Source: Bacteroidota bacterium
GTDB lineage: Bacteria > Bacteroidota > Ignavibacteria > Kryptoniales > JAKASW01
DNA: 64,000 nucleotides
Assembly (NCBI GenBank): GCA_021845665.1
Contig: JAJZVO010000004.1
Coordinates: 62,001-126,000 of the forward strand
Reading direction: 5' to 3'
This document shows positions 29,434 through 39,122 of the stretch, piece by piece (position 1 is the first letter of the stretch; every line of letters begins with the position of its first letter). Position numbers and translations under genes: made by a program. The notes under the pieces are model-generated. The model had not been told where the DNA came from and made no database searches. It was given only the letters and a program-made list of their open reading frames with translations.

Positions 29434-31269
29434 ATGAGAAGAACAATAATGGTATTTCTGCTCTTAGCGTCCGCATTTCTTACCAGGGAAGCTTCGGCCC
29501 AGGTGTTCTTCACCGCCAGTCTTGGACCGGGACCATCTGTAGTTTCAAACGGGACCGGAACGGCGTGGGCTGTGCTGAACATGGCACAGAAGTCACTCAC
29601 CTTCAGAATCACGTACGCTAAGCTAGACAGCACATTCACACACGCACATTTTCATCTCGGTGCGGCAGGGACGAACGGGCCGGTAGTATTTCCGCTCGAT
29701 GCATTCTTTGTCGGGAACACCGCGGAGGGTACATGGAACAACATACCGGACTCCCTGATTTCCGCCCTCATGAAAGGCGACATTTATATAAATATTCACA
29801 CGCTAAAATATCCGGCGGGTGAAATTCGCGGCCAGTTAGAGGCCTCTCCCGACATCGGAATCTCAATGAGCCTTGACGGCTCGCAGGATGTTCAGCCTCT
29901 ACCGGTAGGGGGAACGGGAACCGGGTGGGCGATTTTCAATCCTGATTCCAATGTTCTTTACTACCGCGTGACTGTCGCCGGTCTAACATCGGGTATAACG
30001 GGATCCCATTTCCACCTCGGCCCTGCGGGGACTAACGGACCTGTCGTATTTCCATTCGCCATGACCGACAGCACCGCGACCGGCTATTGGGCCTTCCCGG
30101 ATTCGATGTGGGCAGATCTCGTGTCTAACCAGTTATATGTGAACATACACACGCAGAAAAACCCTGCTGGCGAAATAAGGGGACAATTCACTTTGGAACC
30201 GACTTCGAATATTTTCCTTTCAGCTTCCCTGGACGGAGCGAACCAGGTACCGGCAGTGACTTCGAACGGAGCGGGCACGGCATGGGTAATTCTCAACGTT
30301 ACTCCGTCAGCCACCGACTCTTACGGGAACGTCACACCCGGCTCGGGCTCGCTCACATACAGGCTGACGTACGCCGACCTGGACAGCACCTTTACCGCAG
30401 CACATTTCCATCAAGGTGCACCCGGTACTAATGGTCCTGTAGTCATGCCGATCACAACATTCTCGGGCAACTCCGCCCAGGGCACCTGGTCGAACATACC
30501 CGACAGTCTAGTCGACGCAATGCTGAGCGGGGATATCTACCTGAATGTTCATTCAGCTGCTCATCCTGCCGGAGAGTTGCGCGGTCAACTCGAAAGACCG
30601 GACGGCGTTCCGTTTTCGATCAGCCTCTCGAGTAATCAAAGCGTGCCGGCTCTCTCCACCACAGGTACCGGCACGGGCTGGGCGGTGCTCGACACCACCG
30701 GCACGAACGTCAGCTACGACATAACAGTTGCGACGCTATCCTCAAACATAATCGCAGTCCACTTCCACGACGGCGCCTCGGGTGTGAACGGGCCGGTGGT
30801 CGAGCCGCTTTCATATACCATGATCGGTGCGAGCGGCATATGGACCCCGGTGCCCGATAGTCTCATTCCGACGCTACTCAGCGGTGATATTTACTCGAAC
30901 TTCCATTCTTCCGATCACCCGACGGGAGAGATACGCGGTCAGCTCCTCCTTGACAACGGCTCGCTGCTGACAGCCATCGTCCAGACAAAGGACCCTGTCC
31001 CGAACACGTTCCGGTTGAGCCAGAATTACCCCAACCCGTTCAACCCATCGACGATAATTCAGTATAGCGTCCCGGCGAAGTCCCAGGTGAAACTCATCGT
31101 GTACAACATACTCGGCGAGAAAGTGACTACTCTTGTCGACGCGGTCGAAAGTCCCGGAACCCACGAAGTCATCTTCAACGGAAACCGGCTTGCCAGCGGG
31201 GTCTATTTCTACAGGTTATCCGCAAACGGGAATACATTCCTGACGAAGAAAATGGTTCTGCTGAAATAA
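29434..31269 (+). CDS. Secreted protein with four tandem CHRD-like domains and a T9SS C-terminal sorting tail
   Basis: Signal peptide; repeated HFHxGxxGxNGPVVxP ... GDIYxNxHxxxxPxGEIRGQL units; C-terminus SQNYPNPFNPSTIIQYSVP...LASGVYFYRLSANGNTFLTKKMVLLK. Confidence 0.92.
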   Translation: MRRTIMVFLLLASAFLTREASAQVFFTASLGPGPSVVSNGTGTAWAVLNMAQKSLTFRITYAKLDSTFTHAHFHLGAAGTNGPVVFPLDAFFVGNTAEGTWNNIPDSLISALMKGDIYINIHTLKYPAGEIRGQLEASPDIGISMSLDGSQDVQPLPVGGTGTGWAIFNPDSNVLYYRVTVAGLTSGITGSHFHLGPAGTNGPVVFPFAMTDSTATGYWAFPDSMWADLVSNQLYVNIHTQKNPAGEIRGQFTLEPTSNIFLSASLDGANQVPAVTSNGAGTAWVILNVTPSATDSYGNVTPGSGSLTYRLTYADLDSTFTAAHFHQGAPGTNGPVVMPITTFSGNSAQGTWSNIPDSLVDAMLSGDIYLNVHSAAHPAGELRGQLERPDGVPFSISLSSNQSVPALSTTGTGTGWAVLDTTGTNVSYDITVATLSSNIIAVHFHDGASGVNGPVVEPLSYTMIGASGIWTPVPDSLIPTLLSGDIYSNFHSSDHPTGEIRGQLLLDNGSLLTAIVQTKDPVPNTFRLSQNYPNPFNPSTIIQYSVPAKSQVKLIVYNILGEKVTTLVDAVESPGTHEVIFNGNRLASGVYFYRLSANGNTFLTKKMVLLK

Positions 31270-31290
31270 ATTCCAGAAAGCCAGAAAGTC

Positions 31291-31317
31291 AAAGGCCCGC
31301 CGGGTTGGCGGGCCTTT
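31291..31317 (+). terminator. Intrinsic terminator after the CHRD gene
   Basis: AAAGGCCCGCC-gggtt-GGCGGGCCTTTTTG. Confidence 0.9.
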
Positions 31318-31444
31318 TTGATTACGTCAGGTTTAATCTCCCTACGATGACAAAGAGTCTCTTCGATGGCGCAACTCCAGCGCTCTTCTGATCCCATTAA
31401 CCCCGGGATCCTGCCAGCCTTCAGTTCATGCGGCACATTTGCTT

Positions 31445-32453
31445 CTACTCATAGATGAATCCCCTGTCTATGTAGTAGGTCACTCCGAGATTAATGGCAT
31501 TAATTATGTTGACACTGGTAGGCTCATACAATGAATAATTACCATATAGATAGAGGAACGAGTATGAAGTCGACAAAGAGATGTTATCTTCGACAAAGTA
31601 ATTCACCGTGACACCCAGAGCATTTGACAAGTTCTTTGACTTGGGTCCCATGTTCTGCAACTCAGAATTGAACACATCCGACGTCAAGACGACAATGCGG
31701 TCGGTTAATTCGTAGTTATATCCTATGCTGGCGACTGCAAGGTATCTCTGTCTTATCTGCGAGTCCCCGGCAATATTCGGGCCGCCCGCCAAGTTAATGC
31801 CAAAAGACAACTGGGAGTTGAGGTTCAATTGGTGACTGTACTGCAAATAGGCATTTGCCAATGTGAAAAATGGCTCGATCCTGCTTGCTGGTATCCCGCG
31901 AGAGAACGAATTGAAGTACTCCAGCTGTAGATTCACCCCTGCGACACAGCCTTCGTAGCGGTTGAACCTGAGCTCATTCGGGATCTCCCTCAGATAAGAA
32001 TCCGCGTACTGATTCAGGCCTGCAAGAGAAACTCCATCCCTCGAAAGGGTATTCTGGACGTCCTGCCAGAAGAACTTATCGGGGCGCACATGAACATCAC
32101 CATAATAGCCTTCCCTGTAGAATTGCTGCGCGAGATTCTCTATGGCGCTTTCGCTCAGATCGCCGTTAAGGAGATTGAGCTGTTTCAGCCTTTGTTGGAA
32201 CCGAATGGCTGAGACTACTGCCGTAACGTTTCTCATTTTGCCGACGCCTATGCCGAAAGTGATCCGACTCCTGCAGGAAATAGTACTTTGGAGCAAGGCC
32301 GAGATTCAGATTTGAAGTCAAACTTTTGCTGTTAGGCTGTCCGTCAGGTGACACGAGGGAATTATCTGAGTAGTAATTGAAATTGGAATTGAACCGTAAG
32401 GCGCTGAGTTCAGTTTTGGGAATAATAACAGGATAGCGCCCGCTCCCTGTCAA
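31445..32453 (-). pseudogene. Decayed outer-membrane beta-barrel protein (frameshifted, no N-terminal signal)
   Basis: Two minus-strand frames join near 32265: ...NFNYYSDNSLVSPDGQPNSKSLTSNLNLGLAPKYYFLQES | ITFGIGVGKMRNVTAVVSAIRFQQRLKQLN...; barrel-like C-terminus. Confidence 0.6.
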
Positions 32454-32457
32454 GCCA

Positions 32458-33009
32458 TCAGTTGTTGCTCAGCTTTGACAACAATTGCCCCGAGCAAGTC
32501 GAACAGAACCTGTCGGTCTTGACGTCGATTTCCTCGACTCCGGTGGATGAGTGCATGACACACAGGTAATTGCCGCAATGGAGCAGACCGAACGCATGAC
32601 CCAGCTCGTGCACCGATTCCTTAACGAGACGAAGATTCAGCAGATTCGCATCGGGGGCGAGTCCGTAGAATTCATCGCGGAGCCGGTGAGAGGAGACTAC
32701 CGCCACCTTTCCGTCGAGCTGAGCTTCGCCGAAAACATAGGTGAGCACAGGGACGAACAGATCACCTGAAGTCACGCCGAGAATCCTTCCGTCGAAGTCT
32801 TCGAATTTTTCAAGCAACGACGTGATGAGGGCCGTAGAGGAGTATTGGTTCCTGGACAGATTGAACGCGAAGGATCCGTCGAGCGGCAAGGCTCGGGTAA
32901 CCTCGACACGGCATCGAAAAGCGGAGGTAAGTGGCTTCACGAGAGGTGGAAGGGGCGTGCGGTCGACGGGATTGATCGCGACGATGAGGATCGAAGAGGT
33001 GCTCGCCAT
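32458..33009 (-). CDS. Archaemetzincin-family zinc metalloprotease
   Basis: HELGHAFGLLHCGNYLCVMHSSTGVEEIDVKTDRFCSTC: HExxHxxGxxHCxxxxCxM...CxxC signature; FGEAQLDGKVAVVSSHRLR also typical. Confidence 0.9.
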   Translation of the reverse strand: MASTSSILIVAINPVDRTPLPPLVKPLTSAFRCRVEVTRALPLDGSFAFNLSRNQYSSTALITSLLEKFEDFDGRILGVTSGDLFVPVLTYVFGEAQLDGKVAVVSSHRLRDEFYGLAPDANLLNLRLVKESVHELGHAFGLLHCGNYLCVMHSSTGVEEIDVKTDRFCSTCSGQLLSKLSNN

Positions 33010-33027
33010 GGGGCTACCGGTCTCCGG

Positions 33028-34398
33028 TTAAGCCTGAGGCTTTTTCAATCCGTATTTCGAGATCTTGCTGTAGAGAGTTACGCGATCGATTCCAAGCGCC
33101 TCCGCACTGCGGGTGATGTTCCAGTTGTGCTTTGCCAGGACCTTCGCGATGTGGATCTTCTCCATGCTCGTGATAAGATCGTCCTGCTGCTCTACCGCCT
33201 CATGAGGTTGTGAAAGCTGGAAAGGAAGATCGCCGGTGTTAATGGCGGGCGGCTTAGCCAGTACCATGGCACGCTCGATTACGTTCTCCAGTTCGCGGAT
33301 ATTGCCAGGCCACCTGTTACGGATTAGAAGGTCCATCGCCTCAGGAGCTATCCCTACTGTCTGTTTGTTCATGAGGGTTGCATACTTCTGAACGAAATGA
33401 TCGACGAGCGGCGGGATATCAACGCGTCTTTCCCTTAAAGGAGGGATGAAGATAGTAAACACATTGAGCCTGTAATACAGGTCCTCACGAAAGCTGCCGT
33501 CGCCTATCGCCGCTTCGAGGTCGCGGTTGGTAGCACAAATCACGCGGAAATCGCTGGAGATCATCTCGTTGCCCCCGACCCGTGTAAACTGTTTAGTTTC
33601 CAGCACGCGGAGGAGCTGCACCTGCATCTTCTGGCTGATGGTGCCGATCTCATCGAGGAAGATCGTCCCGCCGTCGGCCATTTCAAACTTGCCCTTCCGC
33701 CTGAACTGCGCGCCGGTGAAGGCTCCTTTCTCATGCCCGAAGAGCTCGCTCTCAAGAAGGGTCTCAGGCACGGCTCCGCAATTTACCGTGATTATCGGGA
33801 AATATTTTCTGGCCGAGTTGGCGTGAATGGTCCTCGCGACAAGTTCCTTGCCGGTTCCGCTTTCACCTCTGATCATTACCGTTGTGTCGGTCTGTGCGAC
33901 TGTCTTCGCGAGGTCGATCACCTTCTGCATTTGTGAGCTCTCGCCGACGATTTCCTCGACGCCGGACAACTCAGACATCTGCTGGCGAAGCCGCCAGTTT
34001 TCATCGGTCAATTTTTTCGTTCTCAGCGCATTCTGGACAAGATGAGAGAGATGTTCCGGATCGACAGGTTTCGTGACGTAATCGAAAGCACCTTCCTTCA
34101 ATGCTTGGACGGCGCTGTCGACAGCCGCGAAAGCAGTAATCATGATCACGCAGGCACTCTTGTCGATTTCCATGATTCTTTTCTGAAGCTCCAGACCATC
34201 CATGCCCGGCATCTTGATGTCGAGCAGAATCACGTCCCAAGGTCCGTCGCTCATGAGCGTCAACGCCTTATTGGCGTTTTCGGCGGACCCCACCTTGAAG
34301 CCGTCCTCCCTGAACCACTTGCTCAGCGAATCGCGGACCGAAAGCTCGTCATCGACGATCAGGATGCTCGATTGAGAGATCTTCTCACTGTTTGCCAT
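33028..34398 (-). CDS. Sigma-54-dependent response regulator (NtrC family: REC-AAA+-HTH)
   Basis: ILIVDDELSVRDSLSKWF...GESGTGKELVARTIH...GAFTGAQFRRKGKFEMADGGTIFLDEIG; Fis-type HTH tail. Confidence 0.95.
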   Translation of the reverse strand: MANSEKISQSSILIVDDELSVRDSLSKWFREDGFKVGSAENANKALTLMSDGPWDVILLDIKMPGMDGLELQKRIMEIDKSACVIMITAFAAVDSAVQALKEGAFDYVTKPVDPEHLSHLVQNALRTKKLTDENWRLRQQMSELSGVEEIVGESSQMQKVIDLAKTVAQTDTTVMIRGESGTGKELVARTIHANSARKYFPIITVNCGAVPETLLESELFGHEKGAFTGAQFRRKGKFEMADGGTIFLDEIGTISQKMQVQLLRVLETKQFTRVGGNEMISSDFRVICATNRDLEAAIGDGSFREDLYYRLNVFTIFIPPLRERRVDIPPLVDHFVQKYATLMNKQTVGIAPEAMDLLIRNRWPGNIRELENVIERAMVLAKPPAINTGDLPFQLSQPHEAVEQQDDLITSMEKIHIAKVLAKHNWNITRSAEALGIDRVTLYSKISKYGLKKPQA

Positions 34399-34407
34399 AT
34401 TCGTTTC

Positions 34408-36036
34408 TCAATTCTTCTTAACATTCGCCAATATTGTTCCCCCGGCCTTTTGCGGGTTCACCGGCAGCAAAATAGTGACCGTTGTCCCGGCGCCAGGTCT
34501 GGAGTCCACTTCAATTCTCCCGTTATGCCGCTCGATGATCCCGTGGACGACGGCGAGTCCGAGACCTGTCCCTTTTCCGTCTTTCTTCGTCGTGAAGAAT
34601 GGCTCAAAAATGTGTTCGAGATCCTCGTCGTTTATCCCGATGCCGTTGTCGATCACTTTAATCTCGATCTCGTTTTGACTCACGAGTTTTTTCATCGTAA
34701 TTCTCAGCGTGCCACCGTCCGGCATCGCTTCAATGGCATTGATTTCGAGTGCTATCAACGCCTGCTCGATTTGCTGAGGGTCGCATATCGTTTCCACCGG
34801 AGTTTCCGGGACATCGACTTCCGGCATGACATTGTTCATGGCCAGATGATGCGAGATCAGCTTAAGACTTTGATGTATGACAGGGCCCAGATTCTGAAGC
34901 TGGAATTCACCTATCTTCTGCCTCGAGAAGAGGAGGAGGTTATTGACGATGTTGCCGCATCTCGTGCTCTCGTCGGCAATCATTGTCAACTCGTCGCCTA
35001 TGCCTTTAATGCCCTCCTCGGTCAGGTCTCCCTTCGCGAGCTGTTTCTTAAGCAACTTGGCGTACGCAAGGATGCCGGCAAGGGGATTGTTCAACTCGTG
35101 CGCGACGCTGGCCGCCAGTTTCCCCAAAGAAGCCATCTTCTCCATCTGTACCATGTTGGACAGAGCCCTGCGGAGTTCATCGGTCTTTTGTTCCACACGC
35201 TCTTCGAGGGTTTGAGTCCACTCGGTAAGCTCATCCCTCGCCCTGCCGAGTTCTTCGGTCATCTTGTTGAACGAATCGGCCAGATCGCCGATCTCATCAG
35301 ACGAACGCACTCTGATCCTGTGATCCAGGTTCCCTTTTGTTATCTCGCGAGTTCCTTCGGTCAGTTTCCTCACCGGGATATTGACCATCGTCCAGATGAA
35401 GATTCCAGCAAATATCGTGACACTCAGCACCATAAGCGCTCCGCCGAAATACGAATACTGTCTAAGCTGTACAAGGCTGGCATCCATAGCTTTGAGCGGC
35501 AGCATGACGTCGAGGACGCCGAGCACCGTCTGATTGGCCGGATGTTCATGGCACGCCGCCTTATAGCAGCTCGGTTCGTTTTTAATCGGAGTAATTACAC
35601 CTAACACGCGGTAGCCCTTCGGAGAATAGAAAATCCTTGTCAAGGCCGTATTTCCGTTTGTCGGCAGCGCCTTCCCGGGCTTGTGGCACGCATTGCATGC
35701 TTCGGCGTTCATATTGACATACTTGCCGACTTCGCTCGCCACGGTGGAATAAGTTATCTCGCCTTTTTTGTTGTAGATACGGATAGCCTGTATCCCGGGC
35801 TCTGATCCGAGCGTATTGATCGTCCGGTAAATGTCTTCCCTTCGGTTTTCGAGCATGCTGTAGTGTGTCGATCTTTTGATCAGATCGCTTGTACGGAGAG
35901 CCCAGTCGGTTGTAATGCTCAGATACTTTTCGGTATGCCAGTTCAACATGACGGCCGTGAAAATCGCCGTAGCAATGATCATGACAAGAAGCACGATCAC
36001 GAATAATCGAAATGCCAGGTATCTGGTTATGCGCAT
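34408..36036 (-). CDS. Membrane sensor histidine kinase with periplasmic CxxCH heme-c motif
   Basis: N-terminal TM, EACNACHKPGK and PSCYKAACHEHP in the sensor domain, HAMP, SVAHELNNPLAGILAYAKLL, HATPase (DGKGTGLGLAVVHGI). Confidence 0.93.
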   Translation of the reverse strand: MRITRYLAFRLFVIVLLVMIIATAIFTAVMLNWHTEKYLSITTDWALRTSDLIKRSTHYSMLENRREDIYRTINTLGSEPGIQAIRIYNKKGEITYSTVASEVGKYVNMNAEACNACHKPGKALPTNGNTALTRIFYSPKGYRVLGVITPIKNEPSCYKAACHEHPANQTVLGVLDVMLPLKAMDASLVQLRQYSYFGGALMVLSVTIFAGIFIWTMVNIPVRKLTEGTREITKGNLDHRIRVRSSDEIGDLADSFNKMTEELGRARDELTEWTQTLEERVEQKTDELRRALSNMVQMEKMASLGKLAASVAHELNNPLAGILAYAKLLKKQLAKGDLTEEGIKGIGDELTMIADESTRCGNIVNNLLLFSRQKIGEFQLQNLGPVIHQSLKLISHHLAMNNVMPEVDVPETPVETICDPQQIEQALIALEINAIEAMPDGGTLRITMKKLVSQNEIEIKVIDNGIGINDEDLEHIFEPFFTTKKDGKGTGLGLAVVHGIIERHNGRIEVDSRPGAGTTVTILLPVNPQKAGGTILANVKKN

Positions 36037-36217
36037 AATTTTGCCGAAGCCCTCAACTCAGGTGAAAAAGGTCAATTCTTATGCCGCGACCGTCGAGGGC
36101 ACGGGATCCAAATTACTCGAAAATGGCGAGAAATCAGGGATTTCAGGCGGAAAATGATTGGCTCAATAGCGCCACGGCGAGTAATTCACGGCCAACGTGG
36201 CATAATTCCGCGTCGCT

Positions 36218-37033
36218 CTACTTCCGGCCTGCGAAGAGGATTTCGAGGAAAGAGACATATCTTGAAGTTCCCAGAAGGTCCTTCAAATTGTGGGGACGGA
36301 TACCGCCATCCATCAATGTCACGCCGAGAGAAGGCAGCCGGGCATCGAATTCCATGATGAGCTGCTGTTTCAACCCCGTGAACTGTTCTTTGGAACTGGA
36401 CTCTATCGTTGATGCATCGACACTTGTTGCCGGGCTCTCATCGAAACAGGATATCTCACTGAACCAACCGGCTCCGTAAGGATCCCTTCTGACAATCACG
36501 ATAGATTCCATAACTTCCGGGTTCACACGCTTGATCTTTCCGTCCAGAGGCGATTTCACGGCGATGGTACCTTCTTCGCATGTCATCCAGGCGCATGGAT
36601 TATCTTTGAGTGTTGAGGTTCCGGACTTAGGCAGCACGATGGTTCCCACTCCCTCAAGGAGACCGGCGGCAAAATGGTCTATACCGATCTGGTAAGTGTT
36701 TAGCGCCGTCTTCTTCAACCATACGTGACCCTGCGTATACATCCTGTCTGAGGGAGGCTTGATAGACAAGGGGCCGCCGAAAACACCCCTGATGACATCG
36801 AGCATGGAGTCTTGTTTGACTCGCGATTTCGGACCGGTGACATCTGAGGCGGGCTTACCGGTGCGGGTAGCAGAGGCGGGGATCGATTTCTGCCGCATTA
36901 CCTGATCGAAGGGACAATCATCGCATTCAAAATTCCGGTCGCACAGTTTATACGAAACAAGGCCGGCATCGACCCAGATGCAATTAAGTTCGCCTTCCGG
37001 TATCACTTTGCTTATTGTCTTCTTTTCTTCCAT
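36218..37033 (-). CDS. GcvH-like (lipoyl-like domain) protein with N-terminal Cys cluster
   Basis: CDRNFECDDCPFDQVMRQ; GHVWLKKTALNTYQIGIDHFAAGLLEGVGTIVLP...KSPLDGKIKRVN...RRDPYGAGWFSEIS resembles GcvH; C-terminal LGVTLMDGG. Confidence 0.75.
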   Translation of the reverse strand: MEEKKTISKVIPEGELNCIWVDAGLVSYKLCDRNFECDDCPFDQVMRQKSIPASATRTGKPASDVTGPKSRVKQDSMLDVIRGVFGGPLSIKPPSDRMYTQGHVWLKKTALNTYQIGIDHFAAGLLEGVGTIVLPKSGTSTLKDNPCAWMTCEEGTIAVKSPLDGKIKRVNPEVMESIVIVRRDPYGAGWFSEISCFDESPATSVDASTIESSSKEQFTGLKQQLIMEFDARLPSLGVTLMDGGIRPHNLKDLLGTSRYVSFLEILFAGRK

Positions 37034-37058
37034 GTCACACCCGCCTCTGCTGAGTTGA

Positions 37059-38300
37059 CTATTTTGCCTGCATGCCGAAGGACGGCTCGCCTCTTAGCGG
37101 GGCATCGTCTTCAATGACCACGACTTCGAAGCTTTCGCCCCGGGCAGGCTCGTTCGCCGCCACACTCTCGGGAAAGACTGCAAGGTTTTTCGCGGCCCAG
37201 GCAAAAGCCCCGAAGCCGAAAGCGACTATCATAAGAGTTACCGAGATTTCCATCCAGCTTGGGAAGTAGGCTACGCCGTAATGTCTTTCCAGCGAAGTCA
37301 CGCTGACGTTCATCCTGTTAAGAACGAATCCCATCACTGCAAAGAGAGCAGCATAGTACAAACCGCGTTTGTTGTTCCTGATCCTGGGGATCACAAGCAT
37401 CGTAATCGGGATGACGACTCCGATCATGATCTCTGCCCAGAAGAGTATCCCTTCCGTATTGAAGGTAAAGAGATAAGAGAAGAGGTGATAGTTTATCATA
37501 TCTTCGATCCTAAGGACGAGATACACTGCGAGTGCCACTGCCGTGACCTTACCAAGCTTCGACAATATCGGCATTTCAATTTCCCGGTGGAATGCGCGCG
37601 AGCTGAGAAACGATTCCATTATTACCATGGCCGGTCCGACAGCCACCGCCGAGATGAAGAAAAGGAACGGGAGGTTTCCGGTATACCATAAAGGGTAGAC
37701 TTTCTCCGGCATGACGAGGTACAACGACCCGAGGGACGACTGGTGAAGAGAGGAGAGCATGACGCCGAGAATCACGAGTGGAACGATCATCTTGTGAACC
37801 ACTTCAGCGGCTTTATGAAGATGGAACCGCTCAAAGACCATGGGGCTGAATTCAAAAGCAAGGACCGTTGTGTAGAGCATGACACACCACGCGAGCTCGA
37901 ACATGGGGGAATGTGGATTCCACATGACGAGCGGGTGCCAGATGTTCCACGGCCTTCCGAGATCGAACATAAGTGCGAACACAACAAGCACGTAGCCGAG
38001 GAACGCTGTCAATACTGCAGGCCTGACGATCGGCTTGTAATAGTCCAGATGGAAGACATACACGGCGCCGGCCACAACGAACCCACCGGCGGCCAGACCG
38101 ACACCGCAAAGGACGTCGAATCCGATCCATATTCCCCATGGGAACTTGTCGCTCAAGTTAGTTGCTGCCCCCAGGCCATAGACGAAGCGGACGTAAGTGG
38201 AATACAAACCGGCCACGACAAGCACAAGGAGCACAGACTTCCAAAAAGTCATATGCCTGAACCAATACACTATTTTCGATAGAACTCCGTTATTCAGCAT
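37059..38300 (-). CDS. HybB/NrfD-type integral membrane quinone-interacting subunit
   Basis: About 10 TM segments, DKFPWGIWIGFDVLCGVGLAAGGFVVAGAVYVF...FDLGRPWNIWHPLVMWNPHSPMFELAWCVMLY; the ORF to 38351 overlaps the upstream gene, Met at 38300 preferred. Confidence 0.88.
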   Translation of the reverse strand: MLNNGVLSKIVYWFRHMTFWKSVLLVLVVAGLYSTYVRFVYGLGAATNLSDKFPWGIWIGFDVLCGVGLAAGGFVVAGAVYVFHLDYYKPIVRPAVLTAFLGYVLVVFALMFDLGRPWNIWHPLVMWNPHSPMFELAWCVMLYTTVLAFEFSPMVFERFHLHKAAEVVHKMIVPLVILGVMLSSLHQSSLGSLYLVMPEKVYPLWYTGNLPFLFFISAVAVGPAMVIMESFLSSRAFHREIEMPILSKLGKVTAVALAVYLVLRIEDMINYHLFSYLFTFNTEGILFWAEIMIGVVIPITMLVIPRIRNNKRGLYYAALFAVMGFVLNRMNVSVTSLERHYGVAYFPSWMEISVTLMIVAFGFGAFAWAAKNLAVFPESVAANEPARGESFEVVVIEDDAPLRGEPSFGMQAK

Positions 38301-39096
38301 CGTTTCCTCCACTCGTCTGCTCTTTGATTTCCAGTTCGGCGGGTTCTGCATTCCCGCGCTTCAATTGTTCTTCGTACTCTGCTACTTTCTTCTTCCGGTT
38401 GGTAAGCCACCAGAAGCCCGCCATCAAAGTACTCCCCCAGACGAAATAGTCCGGGATCTTCTCCATAATGTCCCAGGTATACTTGGGCAGCGCCCTCTTC
38501 GGCAGGTTTGTTGGAAAACCGAGTTTACCGAAGTCCTCGCCGGCCAGATAGATAGTTGAAGTGCCGCCGACTTCAGTAGTCCCGAATATATGCTGGATAT
38601 ACGTCCCGGGGTTGTTCTTAATTCGTTTCTTTGCTTCTTCGATCAGATCATCGCGGAATCCGAATATTCTGGCCTGTGCCGGACACACCTCGACGCAGGC
38701 GGGCTGTTTTCCCTTCAGCTGGCGCGGGTAGCACATGTCGCACTTCGTGACTTTCGGAGCAGGCTTATTCCATTGGTACTTCGGTATCTGGAACGGGCAG
38801 GCCTGCACGCAGTATCGGCATCCCATGCATTTGTCTACATCGTAAACGACGGGCCCGGCGGCGGTCTTGTGAATTGCTCCAACCGGGCAGACCGATGCGC
38901 AAGTGGGATCCTCGCAGTGCATGCAGAGCCGTGCGACATAAGTCTGTCCGTATTGCTGAACGACGGTATTCTTTTCACACGACAGCTCGTGCACATCCGT
39001 ATGAGGGAACCCCCATCTATCGGCGCACGCATCCTCACAGGCCATGCATCCGATACACTGCGTCGTGTCTACTAAAATTCCTACCTGCTTTTTCAT
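38290..39096 (-). CDS. HybA-like 4Fe-4S ferredoxin-type electron transfer subunit
   Basis: CIGCMACEDAC, CMHCEDPTCASVCPVGAI, CMGCRYCVQACPF, CDMCYPRQLKGKQPACVEVCP; C-terminal TM segment. Confidence 0.92.
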   Translation of the reverse strand: MKKQVGILVDTTQCIGCMACEDACADRWGFPHTDVHELSCEKNTVVQQYGQTYVARLCMHCEDPTCASVCPVGAIHKTAAGPVVYDVDKCMGCRYCVQACPFQIPKYQWNKPAPKVTKCDMCYPRQLKGKQPACVEVCPAQARIFGFRDDLIEEAKKRIKNNPGTYIQHIFGTTEVGGTSTIYLAGEDFGKLGFPTNLPKRALPKYTWDIMEKIPDYFVWGSTLMAGFWWLTNRKKKVAEYEEQLKRGNAEPAELEIKEQTSGGNDAE

Positions 39097-39122
39097 CTCG
39101 ATTGTCCTTTTGCTGTTAACGA

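Noticed and set aside
34042-35604. Plus-strand ORF of 520 aa
   Set aside because: Lies wholly antisense to the response regulator and histidine kinase genes, whose domains are unambiguous; the translation has no recognisable domain and is a GC-codon shadow ORF.
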